NCBI RefSeq assembly: GCF_000015565.1
Contig: NC_008786.1
Coordinates: 1,364,001-1,428,000 of the forward strand
Length of the DNA: 64,000 nt
Direction: 5' to 3'
Source: Verminephrobacter eiseniae EF01-2
Lineage (GTDB): Bacteria; Pseudomonadota; Gammaproteobacteria; Burkholderiales; Burkholderiaceae_C
Position 1 is the first letter of the stretch. Every line of letters begins with the position of its first letter. Under the pieces are notes generated by a model. It saw only the letters and a list, made by a program, of their open reading frames with translations. It was not told where the DNA came from and ran no database searches. Shown here one piece after another: positions 7,490-16,859 of the stretch. A program made the position numbers and the translations under genes.

Positions 7490-8170
7490 CTACCTTGGCG
7501 CTGCGGCGCTGCGTGCCAGACCATGCAGTGCTTGCAGCAACTGCACCACATCCTCCGCCCGGTTGCGGTGTCTCACCGGGTGCCTGCGCCGCGTGCGTCA
7601 GGACGGGGCACGGTGACGGCCAGGCGCACCAGCGGGGCGTAGGCGGCGCGATGTCTGGCCACGGCCAGCGCGCCCACGGTCTCACTGTGGTGACCGCCCG
7701 TCAGACCGACAAGCGGCTCTTGGCCGGGCGGCCGATGTTGCGCCAGTGATGCGCGCTCATTTTCAGCCCGCTCTCGGTGGCCGCAGCGCCATCACTGCCG
7801 TAGAACGCATGGCCCAGACCCGTGAGCGCGCCCAGGCGCTCCGACAACTGCGCCACCGGCGCATGTGTGAAGCCGGCGAGCATCACATGGTCGAGTGGCG
7901 CCAACTGCTCGGCCAGTGCGGCCTTGACATGGGGGTGGTTGTGGCCGAACAGATTCACCCACCAAGAGCTGATGCCGTCCAGATAACGCCCCGGCCATCG
8001 GTGTCGCACAGCCAAGACCCCTGCGCACGGGCAATGGCCACGGGCGGCTGCGCTTCGTGCCGCTTCATCTGCGTGTCGGGCACCATACATGGGCCAGGCT
8101 GCGGTCGTGTTCCTGCCGCATGAGGATGACCTGCCTGCGTGCCGGGTGCCATATATGGGCCAGGCTGCGG
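7490..8170 (-). pseudogene. bioA: Broken 5' part of bioA (DAPA aminotransferase)
   Basis: Minus-strand frames carry in order TQMKRHEAQPPVAIARAQGS, YLDGISSWWVNLFGHNHPH, DHVMLAGFTHAPV, HAFYGSDGAAATE, a shifted GLTGGHHSETVGALAV and PRPDA. This is the N-terminal ~190 residues of adenosylmethionine-8-amino-7-oxononanoate aminotransferase, which makes 7,8-diaminopelargonate in biotin synthesis. Several frameshifts and loss of the C-terminal half, including the PLP lysine, make it a pseudogene. The start region carries a 66-bp tandem duplication. If no other copy exists, the strain would need biotin from its surroundings. Confidence 0.75.
8068..8170. repeat. Imperfect 66-bp tandem duplication in the bioA start region
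   Basis: A 37-bp segment at 8068-8104 recurs at 8134-8170 with four or five mismatches, 66 bp apart. Both contain CATGGGCCAGGCTGCGG or its close variant. On the minus strand both copies encode the bioA motif RSLAHxW, so the duplication arose inside the decaying gene. Confidence 0.7.
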
Positions 8171-8216
8171 GTGGCCAGAGCGTCATGGGCGCGGGCCATT
8201 GGGGGTGTCGCACATC

Positions 8217-8603
8217 TCACGGCGCCTGCGTGGAGGCCGGCAAATCCAGCGTGCAGCCGTCACCCAAGGCCTCGCGCCAGACCCGCACGCGGCTGGCGCG
8301 CCAACGTAGCTCGTCGGGCAGGGCACGGGCGATGAAGACGCACAGGTTCTCCAATGTCGGTGGGCCCAGGCCGGGCACATCGTCGAGCATGTGGTGGTCG
8401 AGCTGTGCGCGCACCCGCTCCAGGCCCTGGCGTAGCAGTCCCAGGTCCAGCACCATGCCGGTGGCCGGGTCGCAAGCTCCGGTGAGCGCGACCTCGGCGT
8501 GGTAAGTGTGGCCGTGAACGCGGCGGCTGCCTTCGGCCTCGATCTCGCGGCGCAAGGTGTGGGCCGCATCAAAGAAAAAACGCTGGGAAATCGTGTGCTG
8601 CAT
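8217..8603 (-). CDS. queD: 6-carboxytetrahydropterin synthase / PTPS-family protein (QueD-like)
   Basis: A 128-residue tunnel-fold protein of the 6-pyruvoyl-tetrahydropterin synthase family. The zinc ligands are His15 (FDAAHTL), His30 and His32 (HGHTYH), and the C-terminal LENLCVF and VWRE segments fit QueD. QueD converts dihydroneopterin triphosphate to 6-carboxytetrahydropterin, the second step to queuosine and 7-deazaguanines. The position four residues before HGH, where E. coli QueD has its catalytic Cys, appears to be Ser (EGSRRVHGH), so this may be a variant subfamily. Length is normal. No other queuosine gene is adjacent; the upstream neighbour is the broken bioA. Confidence 0.85.
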   Translation of the reverse strand: MQHTISQRFFFDAAHTLRREIEAEGSRRVHGHTYHAEVALTGACDPATGMVLDLGLLRQGLERVRAQLDHHMLDDVPGLGPPTLENLCVFIARALPDELRWRASRVRVWREALGDGCTLDLPASTQAP

Positions 8604-8817
8604 GGGTAAAACCGGGCCAGGCGGGTGGCGAGTTTAGTCTGAAGTTCCCCCGGCCTTCCCCGCGCCTGCCCAGCGGCCCTCATCCGTTCCTGCTTGGCGA
8701 CCATGCACGAGCCAAGGCGCCTTGTTTGGTGATGTGCTCCCCCTCTTTGCCGGGCTTGCCGTTTCAGCCTTGCTGTGGTGGATGGGCCGGGCCGTGGGTC
8801 CGGGGGGCTGTGCAGTT
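8604..8817. other. Intergenic stretch without recognisable gene
   Basis: This part of the gap between queD and the azoreductase shows no coding pattern, RNA gene or clear promoter; the remainder of the gap is the palindromic repeat at 8818-8920. Confidence 0.5.
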
Positions 8818-8920
8818 ATTCCCTTCCCCAATCATTCGTGCACTTCGTCGGCTTCGCTTGCCGTACATTCGTACTGCCTGCGCTTCGCCTTCGCGTTCAC
8901 GAACGATTTGGAAATGGAAT
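8818..8920. repeat. Palindromic interspersed repeat, copy A (REP/MITE-like)
   Basis: A 103-bp element whose ends are inverted repeats (ATTCCCTTCCCCAATC and GATTTGGAAATGGAAT, imperfect). A second copy lies at 21152-21248 with about 80 percent identity judged by eye; shared cores include GGCTTCGCTTGCC. It ends on the last base of the azoreductase stop codon, so it could act as a 3' stem-loop for that gene. Confidence 0.7.
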
Positions 8921-9552
8921 TACGCCTTGGACGCCCATTCCCTGGCTACTTTTCGCGCATCGATTTCCGCATTCGCTTTTGTCTTGGCGAAGTCGGTATT
9001 CACGACGGTTGGCGCGACATGAATATGCGCGACCGATTGAACCCCGATGAATTTGAGCCAGTCATCCACATAAGGGGTGGAAAAGTCTGATCCGAAACCC
9101 GCTGCTATTGCAGCGTGGTACACGCCGCTGGCGTGTATGACGAGGGCTTTTTTCCCATGCAGCAAGCCCGAATACCCTTTTTCGACATCGAATCCAAATG
9201 CCCATCCGGGTTGGGTAACGACATCGATGAACTGTTTCAGTTTATACGGAATCCCGTTGTTCCATAGCGGGGTGTTGAAAATGTACGCGTCTGCGCGGGC
9301 GAAGCGATCGAAAATTTGTTTCATCTCTTCCCAGACTTTTGTTTGTGCGCTACTGAAGCCGCTGCCGGAGAACAGTGCCATCTTGGCGCCCACGGCAAGT
9401 CCGTCGAATTCCGGCAGTTTGTCATCAAACAGATTGAATGTGTCGAGCTCCAATTGCGTATGGTTGCGCACCTCCGCAATGAAGGTGTTGGCCATTTTCA
9501 GGGATTCGCTGTTTTCGCCGCGTGTCGAGGCGTTGATATGCAGTAATTTCAT
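8920..9552 (-). CDS. azoR: FMN-dependent NADH-azoreductase / quinone oxidoreductase (AzoR family)
   Basis: A 210-residue flavodoxin-fold protein starting MKLLHINASTRGENS, the phosphate-binding loop for FMN, followed by FNTPLWNNGIPYKLKQFID (the FMN-isoalloxazine loop of AzoR) and GKKALVIHASG. The family uses NADH to reduce quinones and azo compounds by two electrons and protects against thiol stress; it acts as a cytosolic dimer. I chose the ATG at 9552 because it matches the family N-terminus and has GGAAG 8 bases upstream; an ATG at 9564 would add MEAP. It stands alone, with about 300 bp upstream that carries no gene. Confidence 0.88.
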   Translation of the reverse strand: MKLLHINASTRGENSESLKMANTFIAEVRNHTQLELDTFNLFDDKLPEFDGLAVGAKMALFSGSGFSSAQTKVWEEMKQIFDRFARADAYIFNTPLWNNGIPYKLKQFIDVVTQPGWAFGFDVEKGYSGLLHGKKALVIHASGVYHAAIAAGFGSDFSTPYVDDWLKFIGVQSVAHIHVAPTVVNTDFAKTKANAEIDARKVAREWASKA

Positions 9553-9856
9553 GGGTGCTTCCATTGGTGAACGGGGATGCGAAAAATTCGCGGTGATCCA
9601 TCGTGGTACCCAATGGCACTGGCCATCGGCGTACCCATGCGGCTTCGTTGCACCCATTGGGTGAAGCCGTCCCTTGCTTGGCCTGTGCAACTTTTTCCAT
9701 GTGGGTACGCCTCTTTTTTTCTCAAGGATTTTTTTGAGCGGAAGTCCGGGCCTGCCCGTCGCATTGGCCCATCCCTGGCCCATTCCCCGTCAACGGTTTG
9801 GCCACCCGCCCCTGATGGCCGGCCGCGGGTGCCCGCAAGGCCGCCCGGGGCTATTG
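9553..9856. other. Gap of about 300 bp without a recognisable gene
   Basis: It holds the upstream region of the azoreductase gene, including a T-rich stretch around 9715-9735. I see no coding pattern or RNA gene. A loose inverted arrangement of CCCAATGG-like words near 9608-9665 is too weak to call. Confidence 0.4.
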
Positions 9857-10456
9857 CTATTGCGTTCCCAGCGGCACCAGCAGCGCGCGCAGTGCCTGGA
9901 CTTCGGCGGGCTTGAGGTCGGACAGCGGTGGGCGGCGCACCGGGCCGGCGCCGTGGCCGACCAATGTGGCGCCCGCCTTCACGATGGCCACCGCATAGCC
10001 CTGGCCCTGGTTGCGCAGGGCGATGTAGGGCAGGAAGAAGTCGCGTATCAGGCGCTCGCAAACATGGGCCACCAAGCCTTCCTGGCTGGCTTCGGTCAGG
10101 TAATGGGGCAGCAGCAAGATGCCCTGCGCGCCCAGGCGCTCGGCTTCCTGTGCGTAGCCGACGGCCAAGGTGCCGCCGCCGGCATCGGCATCGGCATCGG
10201 CATCGGCAATGATGGGGGTGCGGCCACGGCAGCGTTCGACGGCCACTTGCACCACGGCGCCAAATTCCTGCGGCGTCAGTGAGAAGAACTCGCCGGTGCC
10301 AGCGGCTGCAAACGGCGCCGAGGCCCCGTAGGGCTGTAGCCATTCCAGGCGTTCGGTGTAGGGCTTGGGGGCAAAACGCAGTTCGCTGTCGAAGTCGGTC
10401 AACGCGAACGAGAGCAGGCCGGCTTGCAGCACGCTTTTGAGTTCTTGCGGGGTCAT
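9857..10456 (-). pseudogene. kdgD: Internally deleted 5-dehydro-4-deoxyglucarate dehydratase (KdgD)
   Basis: The open frame encodes 199 residues against about 303 in the family. The N-terminal half (MTPQELKSVLQAGLLSF, GASAPFAAAGTGEFFSL, GILLLPHYLTEASQ) joins directly to the C-terminal part (RDFFLPYIALRNQGQGYAV, SIVKAGAT-like AIVKAGAT). About 100 residues are missing without a frame change, including the Tyr of the VVYNR motif and the Schiff-base Lys of the GxKDG motif. The product cannot catalyse conversion of 5-dehydro-4-deoxy-D-glucarate to 2-oxoglutarate semialdehyde. A four-unit GGCATC repeat encodes an Asp-Ala run in place of the usual GVGG loop. Divergent uronate dehydrogenase suggests a former uronate pathway. 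Confidence 0.8.
10181..10204. repeat. Hexanucleotide microsatellite (GGCATC)x4
   Basis: Four perfect GGCATC units, followed by GGCAAT, lie inside the kdgD frame and encode alternating Asp and Ala. Unit gain or loss would not change the frame. Confidence 0.85.
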
Positions 10457-10711
10457 GGGCAGGGCGCTGAAGGCCGGCTGGCGGGGCCTGATCGGGTGGT
10501 TGAGTCATCGTACGACGACGCCCGTCGCAAAACCCTGCGGGGGACTACGGGCTGTTGGCCAGGTGGCCATCGCGGATGCGCTCGTCCGGGGTGTCGAGAG
10601 CAGTCCCAAGGCCAGGGTACGGGGTCTGCGGTGTGGCGCGATGTCGGTGCTCGTCTTGGTGTCGTTCCGGGCGGTGGATGGGCCAAAAGGAGTTGGGCTA
10701 TTCGGTTGTGC

Positions 10712-10744
10712 TGCGCCGTTCGTAGGTTATATTGCGCCGTTCGT
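10712..10744 (+). promoter_or_regulatory. Direct repeat TGCGCCGTTCGT x2 upstream of uronate dehydrogenase
   Basis: TGCGCCGTTCGT occurs at 10712-10723 and 10733-10744, a centre spacing of 21 bp, i.e. two helical turns, about 105 bp before the udh start. Such phased direct repeats often bind a dimeric or tandem regulator. The rest of the 10457-10848 gap shows no gene. The regulator is unknown. Confidence 0.35.
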
Positions 10745-10848
10745 CATACGGCTATTGACAGCGACTGACGATAATCTCCCTCCTGCATCATGTCCAATCA
10801 TGTCCATCACGCAGTCGCGCCACTGCAGCAAGAACCCTGGGCTTGACC

Positions 10849-11670
10849 ATGTCCTGTTATCCGACTTCCATTCACTTTAAACGTTTGTTGCTGACCGGCG
10901 CCGCCGGGGTGCTCGGGCGTCAGCTGCGCCCGCGCCTGAAAGCCCATTGCTGCCTGCTGCGCGTTTCGGACATTGCCGACCTGGGCAGCGCCGCGCCGGG
11001 CGAGGAACTGCACCCGGCCCGTCTGGAAGATGCCGACGCGATGTCGCGCCTGCTCGAAGGGGTTCAGGCCGTGGTGCATCTGGGCGGCGTGTCGACCGAG
11101 CAGCCCTGGGAGGCCATCTTGCAGGCGAACATCATCGGTGCATACAACCTGTACGAGGCGGCCCGCAAGCAGGCCGTCCCGCGCGTGGTGTTTGCCAGTT
11201 CCAACCATGTGACCGGCTTTTACCGGCGCGACCAGGTGGTGGGCCTGGATGATCCGGCCCGTCCGGATGGGCTGTACGGCCTGTCCAAGACTTTCGGCGA
11301 AGACCTCGCGCGGTTGTACTTCGACCGGTACGGCATCGAGACCGTTTGCCTGCGCATCGGCTCGGCGCTGCCCGAGCCGCACGACCGCCGCACGCTGGCC
11401 ACCTGGATCAGTTACGACGACCTGGAGCGTTTGGTCGTCGCCAGCCTGACTGCGCCGATGGTAGGGCACAGCATCATCTATGGTGTCGGCGACAACGCCG
11501 TCGGCTGGTGGGACAACCACCTGGCCCGCCACATCGGCTACCAGCCGCAAGACAGCTCCGAGCGTTTCCGCTCCCGGATCGAGTCCTCCGAGCCGCCGCC
11601 CGATATGACCGACCCGGCCACGATCTACCAGGGTGGCATTTTCGTTCGCAGCGGCCCGCTTGCGAAATGA
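10849..11670 (+). CDS. udh: NAD-dependent uronate dehydrogenase (SDR-type epimerase/dehydratase fold)
   Basis: A 273-residue extended SDR protein. The NAD-binding loop is TGAAGVLG (17-23), the catalytic Tyr143-x3-Lys147 is in YGLSK, and ASSNHVTGFY precedes it, all as in bacterial uronate dehydrogenases. These oxidise D-galacturonate and D-glucuronate to the aldarolactones that feed glucarate/galactarate catabolism. The ATG at 10849 is used; a TTG at 10843 is the alternative. The divergent kdgD, the last-but-one enzyme of that pathway, is deleted, so flux must go elsewhere or the pathway is lost. A phased direct repeat lies upstream. Confidence 0.82.
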   Translation: MSCYPTSIHFKRLLLTGAAGVLGRQLRPRLKAHCCLLRVSDIADLGSAAPGEELHPARLEDADAMSRLLEGVQAVVHLGGVSTEQPWEAILQANIIGAYNLYEAARKQAVPRVVFASSNHVTGFYRRDQVVGLDDPARPDGLYGLSKTFGEDLARLYFDRYGIETVCLRIGSALPEPHDRRTLATWISYDDLERLVVASLTAPMVGHSIIYGVGDNAVGWWDNHLARHIGYQPQDSSERFRSRIESSEPPPDMTDPATIYQGGIFVRSGPLAK

Positions 11671-11974
11671 GCCTGGCGCTGCGGGTCTGCTGCTGTCAGA
11701 GCAGCGCATCCGAAGTGGGCAAAAGCCCGGTGTGGCGCGTGCCGGAACAAGCGCTTTTTCTGGATCGACACTGAACGACGCGCGCTGCACCGGAGGTCGT
11801 TGCCGGTGCCTCAGGTCCATCGTTTCAGTCGTTGGCAAGCGCCGGGCGCTTGGTCTGGCTGGGGCGGAGAGCCTGGCCATGGCCTGCGCGCCGGCTTTCC
11901 CGCTGTGCTTGACCGATTTGATCTTGCCCGATCTGATCTTGCCCGATCTGATCCCGGGCCGTGGCTGACTTCGA
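11671..11974. other. Intergenic region between convergent udh and the ABC transporter gene
   Basis: About 300 bp with no recognisable gene. Its right part holds the 15-bp tandem repeat described separately. No clear Rho-independent terminator was found. Confidence 0.4.
11920..11949. repeat. 15-bp tandem repeat (GATCTTGCCCGATCT)x2
   Basis: Two perfect copies are flanked by degenerate partial copies on each side (GACCGATTT before, GATCCCGGG after). They lie between the 3' ends of two convergent genes. Confidence 0.8.
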
Positions 11975-13057
<1,083 letters not shown>

Positions 13058-13076
13058 GGGATGTCCCTCGATTGAT

Positions 13077-13928
13077 TCAGCTCTTGACGGCGCCGGCCGT
13101 GAGGCCGCCGACCATGTAGCGCTTGAAGGCGTAGTAGATCGCCGCAGGCGGCAAGGCATAGATCAGGCCCGTGGCCATCAACAACTCCCATGGTGAATCG
13201 TCGGCCGACAGGAAGTTGCCCAGCGCCACGGCCAGTGTCATGCTCTTGTCGTTGGACAGCAGCAGGAAGGCATAGAGGTACTCGTTCCATGCCAACAACA
13301 GCGCATAGGTGCCCACCGCCACCAGTGACGGCACCATCAGCGGCAGATACACCAGGCGCAACAGTTGCAGCGGCGATGCGCCGTCGATGCGCGCGGCCTC
13401 GTCAAGCTCATATGGCAGCTTGTCGGAAGCCTGCTTGAGCACCCAGATGCAGTACGGCGAGGCGATCGTCACCATCGCCAATATCAGCGCCCACCGGCTG
13501 CCCAGCAGTCCGTAGTTGCCCATCGTCTTGTACATCGGCACCGCCAGGAAGGCGGCGGGAATGAAGTACGTGAGCAGCGCCAGGTTCATCACGATGCGCC
13601 CGCCCCTGAATTGCAGCCGGCTGATCGCGAACGCGGCCGTGGTTGCCACGAAGAGCGTCAAAGCGCCCACCGTCAGCGCGATCAGCAACGAGTTGCCCAG
13701 TTGCCGCCAGAAGTGGTCGAGGTGGAAATGCTGCTGCAGGAACACGATGCGAAAGTTGTCCAGCGTCGGGTTCTCGGGCCACAGATGGCCCGAGGTGGCG
13801 GAATCCTTGGCCGAAATCGCAAACAGCACCATGTGATAGACCGGGACCAGCGTCCACAGCAGCACCGGGATGCCGATCAGCAGCAGTCGGGCCTCGGTCA
13901 CTGCGGCCCGGAGGGTCCAGCGTTTCAT
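13077..13928 (-). CDS. Sugar ABC transporter permease (MalG-like)
   Basis: A 283-residue inner-membrane protein with about six hydrophobic helices and the cytoplasmic EAA loop ELDEAARIDGASPLQLLRL that docks on the ATPase. It resembles the second permease of CUT1 importers, here lacking any large periplasmic loop. Its ATG at 13928 overlaps the TGA of the preceding permease by four bases, indicating coupled translation. The terminal residues AGAVKS match the typical CUT1 C-terminus. Confidence 0.92.
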   Translation of the reverse strand: MKRWTLRAAVTEARLLLIGIPVLLWTLVPVYHMVLFAISAKDSATSGHLWPENPTLDNFRIVFLQQHFHLDHFWRQLGNSLLIALTVGALTLFVATTAAFAISRLQFRGGRIVMNLALLTYFIPAAFLAVPMYKTMGNYGLLGSRWALILAMVTIASPYCIWVLKQASDKLPYELDEAARIDGASPLQLLRLVYLPLMVPSLVAVGTYALLLAWNEYLYAFLLLSNDKSMTLAVALGNFLSADDSPWELLMATGLIYALPPAAIYYAFKRYMVGGLTAGAVKS

Positions 13929-14797
13929 TTCGAGAGCCTCTTCATCATGAAGTACACCAGAGGCAAGACCAGAGGCAACGCCACCACGATCGACGCCATC
14001 GACAGGCCGACCTGGTCGAGCCGCAGGTAACGGATGCCGAGTGTGGCCAGCACCTGCGTCAAGTCCGCAGGGCCGCCGCCGGTCAGCAGATAGACGCTGT
14101 TGAAGTCGCCCAGGGTCCAGATCATCGACAAGATGGTCGAGGTGATGTAGAGCGTCTTGAGCGCCGGCCAGCTCACGAAGCGAAACTTCTGCCACGACGA
14201 GGCGCCGTCGACCGACGCGGCCTCGTACTGCTCCGAAGCAATCGCCAGCCGCCCCGCCACGAGAATCAGCGTCCAGAACGGCAGCGACTTCCACACATGC
14301 ACCACCATCGCCAAGCTCAGTGCCAGCGCGGGGTCATTGAGCCAGTTCGGCCCGTCAGCGCCGGTCAGCCGGAAGATGGTGCTGTTGATCACGCCCCACT
14401 CGGGGTTGAGCATGAAGCGGATCGACAAGATGGTCGGAATCGACGGCATCGCCCAGGGCAGGATGAAAATCGCCGAAACGATCTTGATCCACCAGCGCGA
14501 CTGCACGAAAAAGCCCGAGAGCAGCAACGCCATGAGCATTTTCAGGTTGATCGCCACGGCCAGGAAAATGGCCGTGTTGATCACCGAGCGCAAGAAAATC
14601 GGGTCTTCGACCAGTTGCACATAGCTTTGCGGATGGCGCGCCAGCCACAGTCCATACCCCACCGGGTAGAGCACGAACACCACGAACACCAGCAGGTAGG
14701 GCACGACCATCACCGCGCCCCAGAACTGCCAGCGCGCGTGCCGCGCCCCAGGATCGGCAACAGGCGCCACGGGTGGCGCCGCAGTGACGCTGCTCAT
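13925..14797 (-). CDS. Sugar ABC transporter permease (MalF-like)
   Basis: A 290-residue CUT1 permease with six helices; the EAA loop is SEQYEAASVDGASSWQKF. The cytoplasmic N-terminal tail is Ala/Pro/Val-rich. It pairs with the downstream MalG-like gene and is preceded by the binding protein gene (31-bp gap). A decayed partial copy of its first third, joined to a copy of the intergenic stretch, lies at 16396-16668. Confidence 0.92.
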   Translation of the reverse strand: MSSVTAAPPVAPVADPGARHARWQFWGAVMVVPYLLVFVVFVLYPVGYGLWLARHPQSYVQLVEDPIFLRSVINTAIFLAVAINLKMLMALLLSGFFVQSRWWIKIVSAIFILPWAMPSIPTILSIRFMLNPEWGVINSTIFRLTGADGPNWLNDPALALSLAMVVHVWKSLPFWTLILVAGRLAIASEQYEAASVDGASSWQKFRFVSWPALKTLYITSTILSMIWTLGDFNSVYLLTGGGPADLTQVLATLGIRYLRLDQVGLSMASIVVALPLVLPLVYFMMKRLSK

Positions 14798-14828
14798 ATG
14801 CGGATGCAGGCAATGCCATGGCGGCGGC

Positions 14829-16217
14829 TTACTGCGCCACCACCGTCTTGATGCGCGCGATCATTTCGTCGACCGCCTGGCCCACAGGCAACTTGTCGGT
14901 GACGATGCGGTTGACCGCCTTGGCCCAGACGTTCTCGTTGTTCAGCACGGTGAATCTGTAGTTCTTGGTGAACTCGAAGGTCACGGTGCCGGCGGCGAAC
15001 TGGTTGAGCACCGACAGCCGATGCGGATCGGCCTTCCAGAACTCGCTCGCCTGCCCGGCCCGGGTCACCGGGAACCAGCGGCCCAGCGCACCTTCGACAT
15101 AGGGAGTGAGGTTTTCTTCTTCCAGCAAGAAGGAGACGAACTCCTTGGCGCGCGCCTTGTTCTTGGCGTCCTTGAACACCACGCCGGTCTTCACCGCAGC
15201 GCGGTAGACCATCTTGCTGCCGTCAGGCTTGTCGGGAAAACCGGCCGTGTGGATGCGCTCGGTGTAGTTCTTGCGCGCTTGCTCGCGTTGCTCGGGTGTC
15301 AGCGCAGCGTTGTTCCAGTCGTCGAGCCATTTGCCGGCGATCGAGATGGTTGCGTTGTGCGTCATCACGATCGTCTTGTTGTGAAAAGCAACGTTGTTGT
15401 CCGGGTCCTTCCAACTCGTCGATGACGGCGGCGTGCAACCCTTCAGGTAGGGCATGGCGTAGTCGGTCAAGGCGTTGATCAGGCCAGTGCGCACCTGGGG
15501 ATCGTCGACCAGCAGCTTGCCGTTGTCATCGACCAGTTTGACGTTGTGGGCGTCCATGAAGGTCAGGAACGAAAAGAAGCTATCGGTCGAATCCACGCCC
15601 ATCGGCTGGCCGATGCCGAAAACGCGCTTGCCCGTCTTGCGGCGGCTGGCGGGCTGCACCTTCTCGCACCAGAACGACCAGTAGTCCTTCCACTGGGTGG
15701 GGATGTCGGACGCCTTGAACCCGGCCTCGTCGAGCATGTCGTTCCAGTACTCGATATGCATCGTCTGCTGCTTGAGCGGGAACGCGTAGTACGCCTTCTT
15801 TTTCGTTTGGTCGCTGTAGAGGTACGTGGTCTCTATCGTGTTGGGCGCAAAGCGCTCCTTGATCGGCATCAGCACGCTGCCGATGTCCTCGAGCTTGCCG
15901 TCGTGGGCCCACTTGCCGGCGACCTGGAAGTCGAACGAGTCGGCGTAGGCCACATCGGGCGGATTGCCTGAATCGAGCGCGGACACAGTCTTGGGAATCA
16001 TGTCCTGGATCGGGTACTGCGACAGCTCGATCTTCACGTTCTTGTTTTTCTCCTCGAACTTCCTGATGGCGGCATTCAGCGCGTCGTCCTCCGACTTGTA
16101 GAAGCCCTTGACCCACCAGACGGTGAGTTTTTCCTGCGCCACGGCCGGACCTGCCAGCGCCCCCCAACCCAGTACAGCCAGCATCGGCCCGATCAGCGAC
16201 TTGGCGAGTTTCATCAT
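14829..16217 (-). CDS. Periplasmic sugar-binding protein of an ABC importer (family 1 SBP)
   Basis: A 462-residue extracellular solute-binding protein with a signal peptide (MMKLAKSLIGP...GPAVAQ, cleavage near residue 27) and start of the mature domain EKLTVWWVKGFYKSEDDAL. Motifs such as NPPDVAYAD and ATISIAGKW are typical of the cluster B sugar-binding family. The start at 16217 is supported by a strong Shine-Dalgarno (AAAAGGAGG) seven bases upstream. As the first gene of the four-gene importer it likely has the promoter; a 1.5-kb worn region lies upstream. Ligand unknown; oligosaccharide or polyol are both possible. Confidence 0.9.
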   Translation of the reverse strand: MMKLAKSLIGPMLAVLGWGALAGPAVAQEKLTVWWVKGFYKSEDDALNAAIRKFEEKNKNVKIELSQYPIQDMIPKTVSALDSGNPPDVAYADSFDFQVAGKWAHDGKLEDIGSVLMPIKERFAPNTIETTYLYSDQTKKKAYYAFPLKQQTMHIEYWNDMLDEAGFKASDIPTQWKDYWSFWCEKVQPASRRKTGKRVFGIGQPMGVDSTDSFFSFLTFMDAHNVKLVDDNGKLLVDDPQVRTGLINALTDYAMPYLKGCTPPSSTSWKDPDNNVAFHNKTIVMTHNATISIAGKWLDDWNNAALTPEQREQARKNYTERIHTAGFPDKPDGSKMVYRAAVKTGVVFKDAKNKARAKEFVSFLLEEENLTPYVEGALGRWFPVTRAGQASEFWKADPHRLSVLNQFAAGTVTFEFTKNYRFTVLNNENVWAKAVNRIVTDKLPVGQAVDEMIARIKTVVAQ

Positions 16218-16395
16218 TGCCTCCTTTTCTTTTTGGTGAGAATGCCCAGGACGCCGAGCATAACCTGCGCAAGCATAGCCTATGCGCGCATGAACCGTTG
16301 CAAAGCTGCAAACAGCGCGTAAACATGAAACACACTTCGTATCCCGCCTGCGGCCTGGCGCATCGTGGGAGACGCACAGCGGGGGCGTGACCGAC

Positions 16396-16668
16396 GCATG
16401 AAGCGGATCGACGAGATGGCCGAAATCGACGGCACCGCCCAGCGCAGGATGAAAGTCGCCGAAACGATCTCGACCCTCGACCCGCCAGTGCGACGGCATG
16501 GAAAAGCCCGCAAGCAGCAACGCCACGAGCGGCCAGCGCGCGTGCCACGCTCCGGGATCGGCGGGATCGGCGACAGGTGCCAGGGGTGGCACAGCGGTGA
16601 CGGCGCTCGAGCGGATGCAATGCCATGGCGGCGGCTTGCTGCGTCGCCACCGTCTCGATGCGCGCGCT
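16396..16668 (-). pseudogene. Decayed partial duplicate of the permease/binding-protein junction
   Basis: The sequence repeats two separate blocks of the importer operon: GCATGAAGCGGATCGAC through the region encoding part of the MalF-like permease (matching about 14408-14525), then after a deletion of roughly 200 bp the permease N-terminus, the intergenic ATGCCATGGCGGCGGCTT, and the 3' end of a binding-protein gene (matching about 14730-14865). Many substitutions and frame breaks are present. It is the trace of a second, related importer operon or of an old tandem duplication. Confidence 0.75.
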
Positions 16669-16671
16669 GCG

Positions 16672-16859
16672 GATCGGGCATGAAGATAACGATGTCCTTG
16701 CTCAGCCGATGGTGGAAACGGAACATCAGCACGGTCCCGCCGCCCCAAGGTCCAGAACGGATCCTCGATCCCACCGTACCGGCTGATTTCGTCGATCAGC
16801 GCCAGCGCTCGTGGGAACAGCTTCTCCCAGGGAGCGCCGGGCAGCGACCCGGACTTCAT
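16672..16859 (-). pseudogene. Fragment of an AbiEii-like nucleotidyltransferase
   Basis: From ATG 16859 the minus strand reads LFPRALALIDEISRYGG and DPFWTLG, then after a frame change GGGTVLMFRFHHRLSKDI. The GG-T...R-HR-SKDID pattern is the nucleotidyltransferase core of AbiEii/AbiGii-type toxin proteins. The fragment ends where the duplicated transporter segment begins. It is far too short and frameshifted to be active. Identification rests on this one motif. Confidence 0.5.

Noticed and set aside
4535..8170. Possible link between the 66-bp CRISPR period, the 66-bp spacing in cas9 and the 66-bp duplication in bioA
   Set aside because: The sequences are unrelated; equal spacing is most likely chance.
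9549..10508. 319-codon minus-strand frame around kdgD
   Set aside because: Arg/Pro-rich shadow; the kdgD frame matches a known family on both sides of its deletion.
13643..14851. 402-codon plus-strand frame over the ABC permease genes
   Set aside because: Arg/Pro/His-rich shadow frame; the minus strand encodes two standard permeases with EAA loops.
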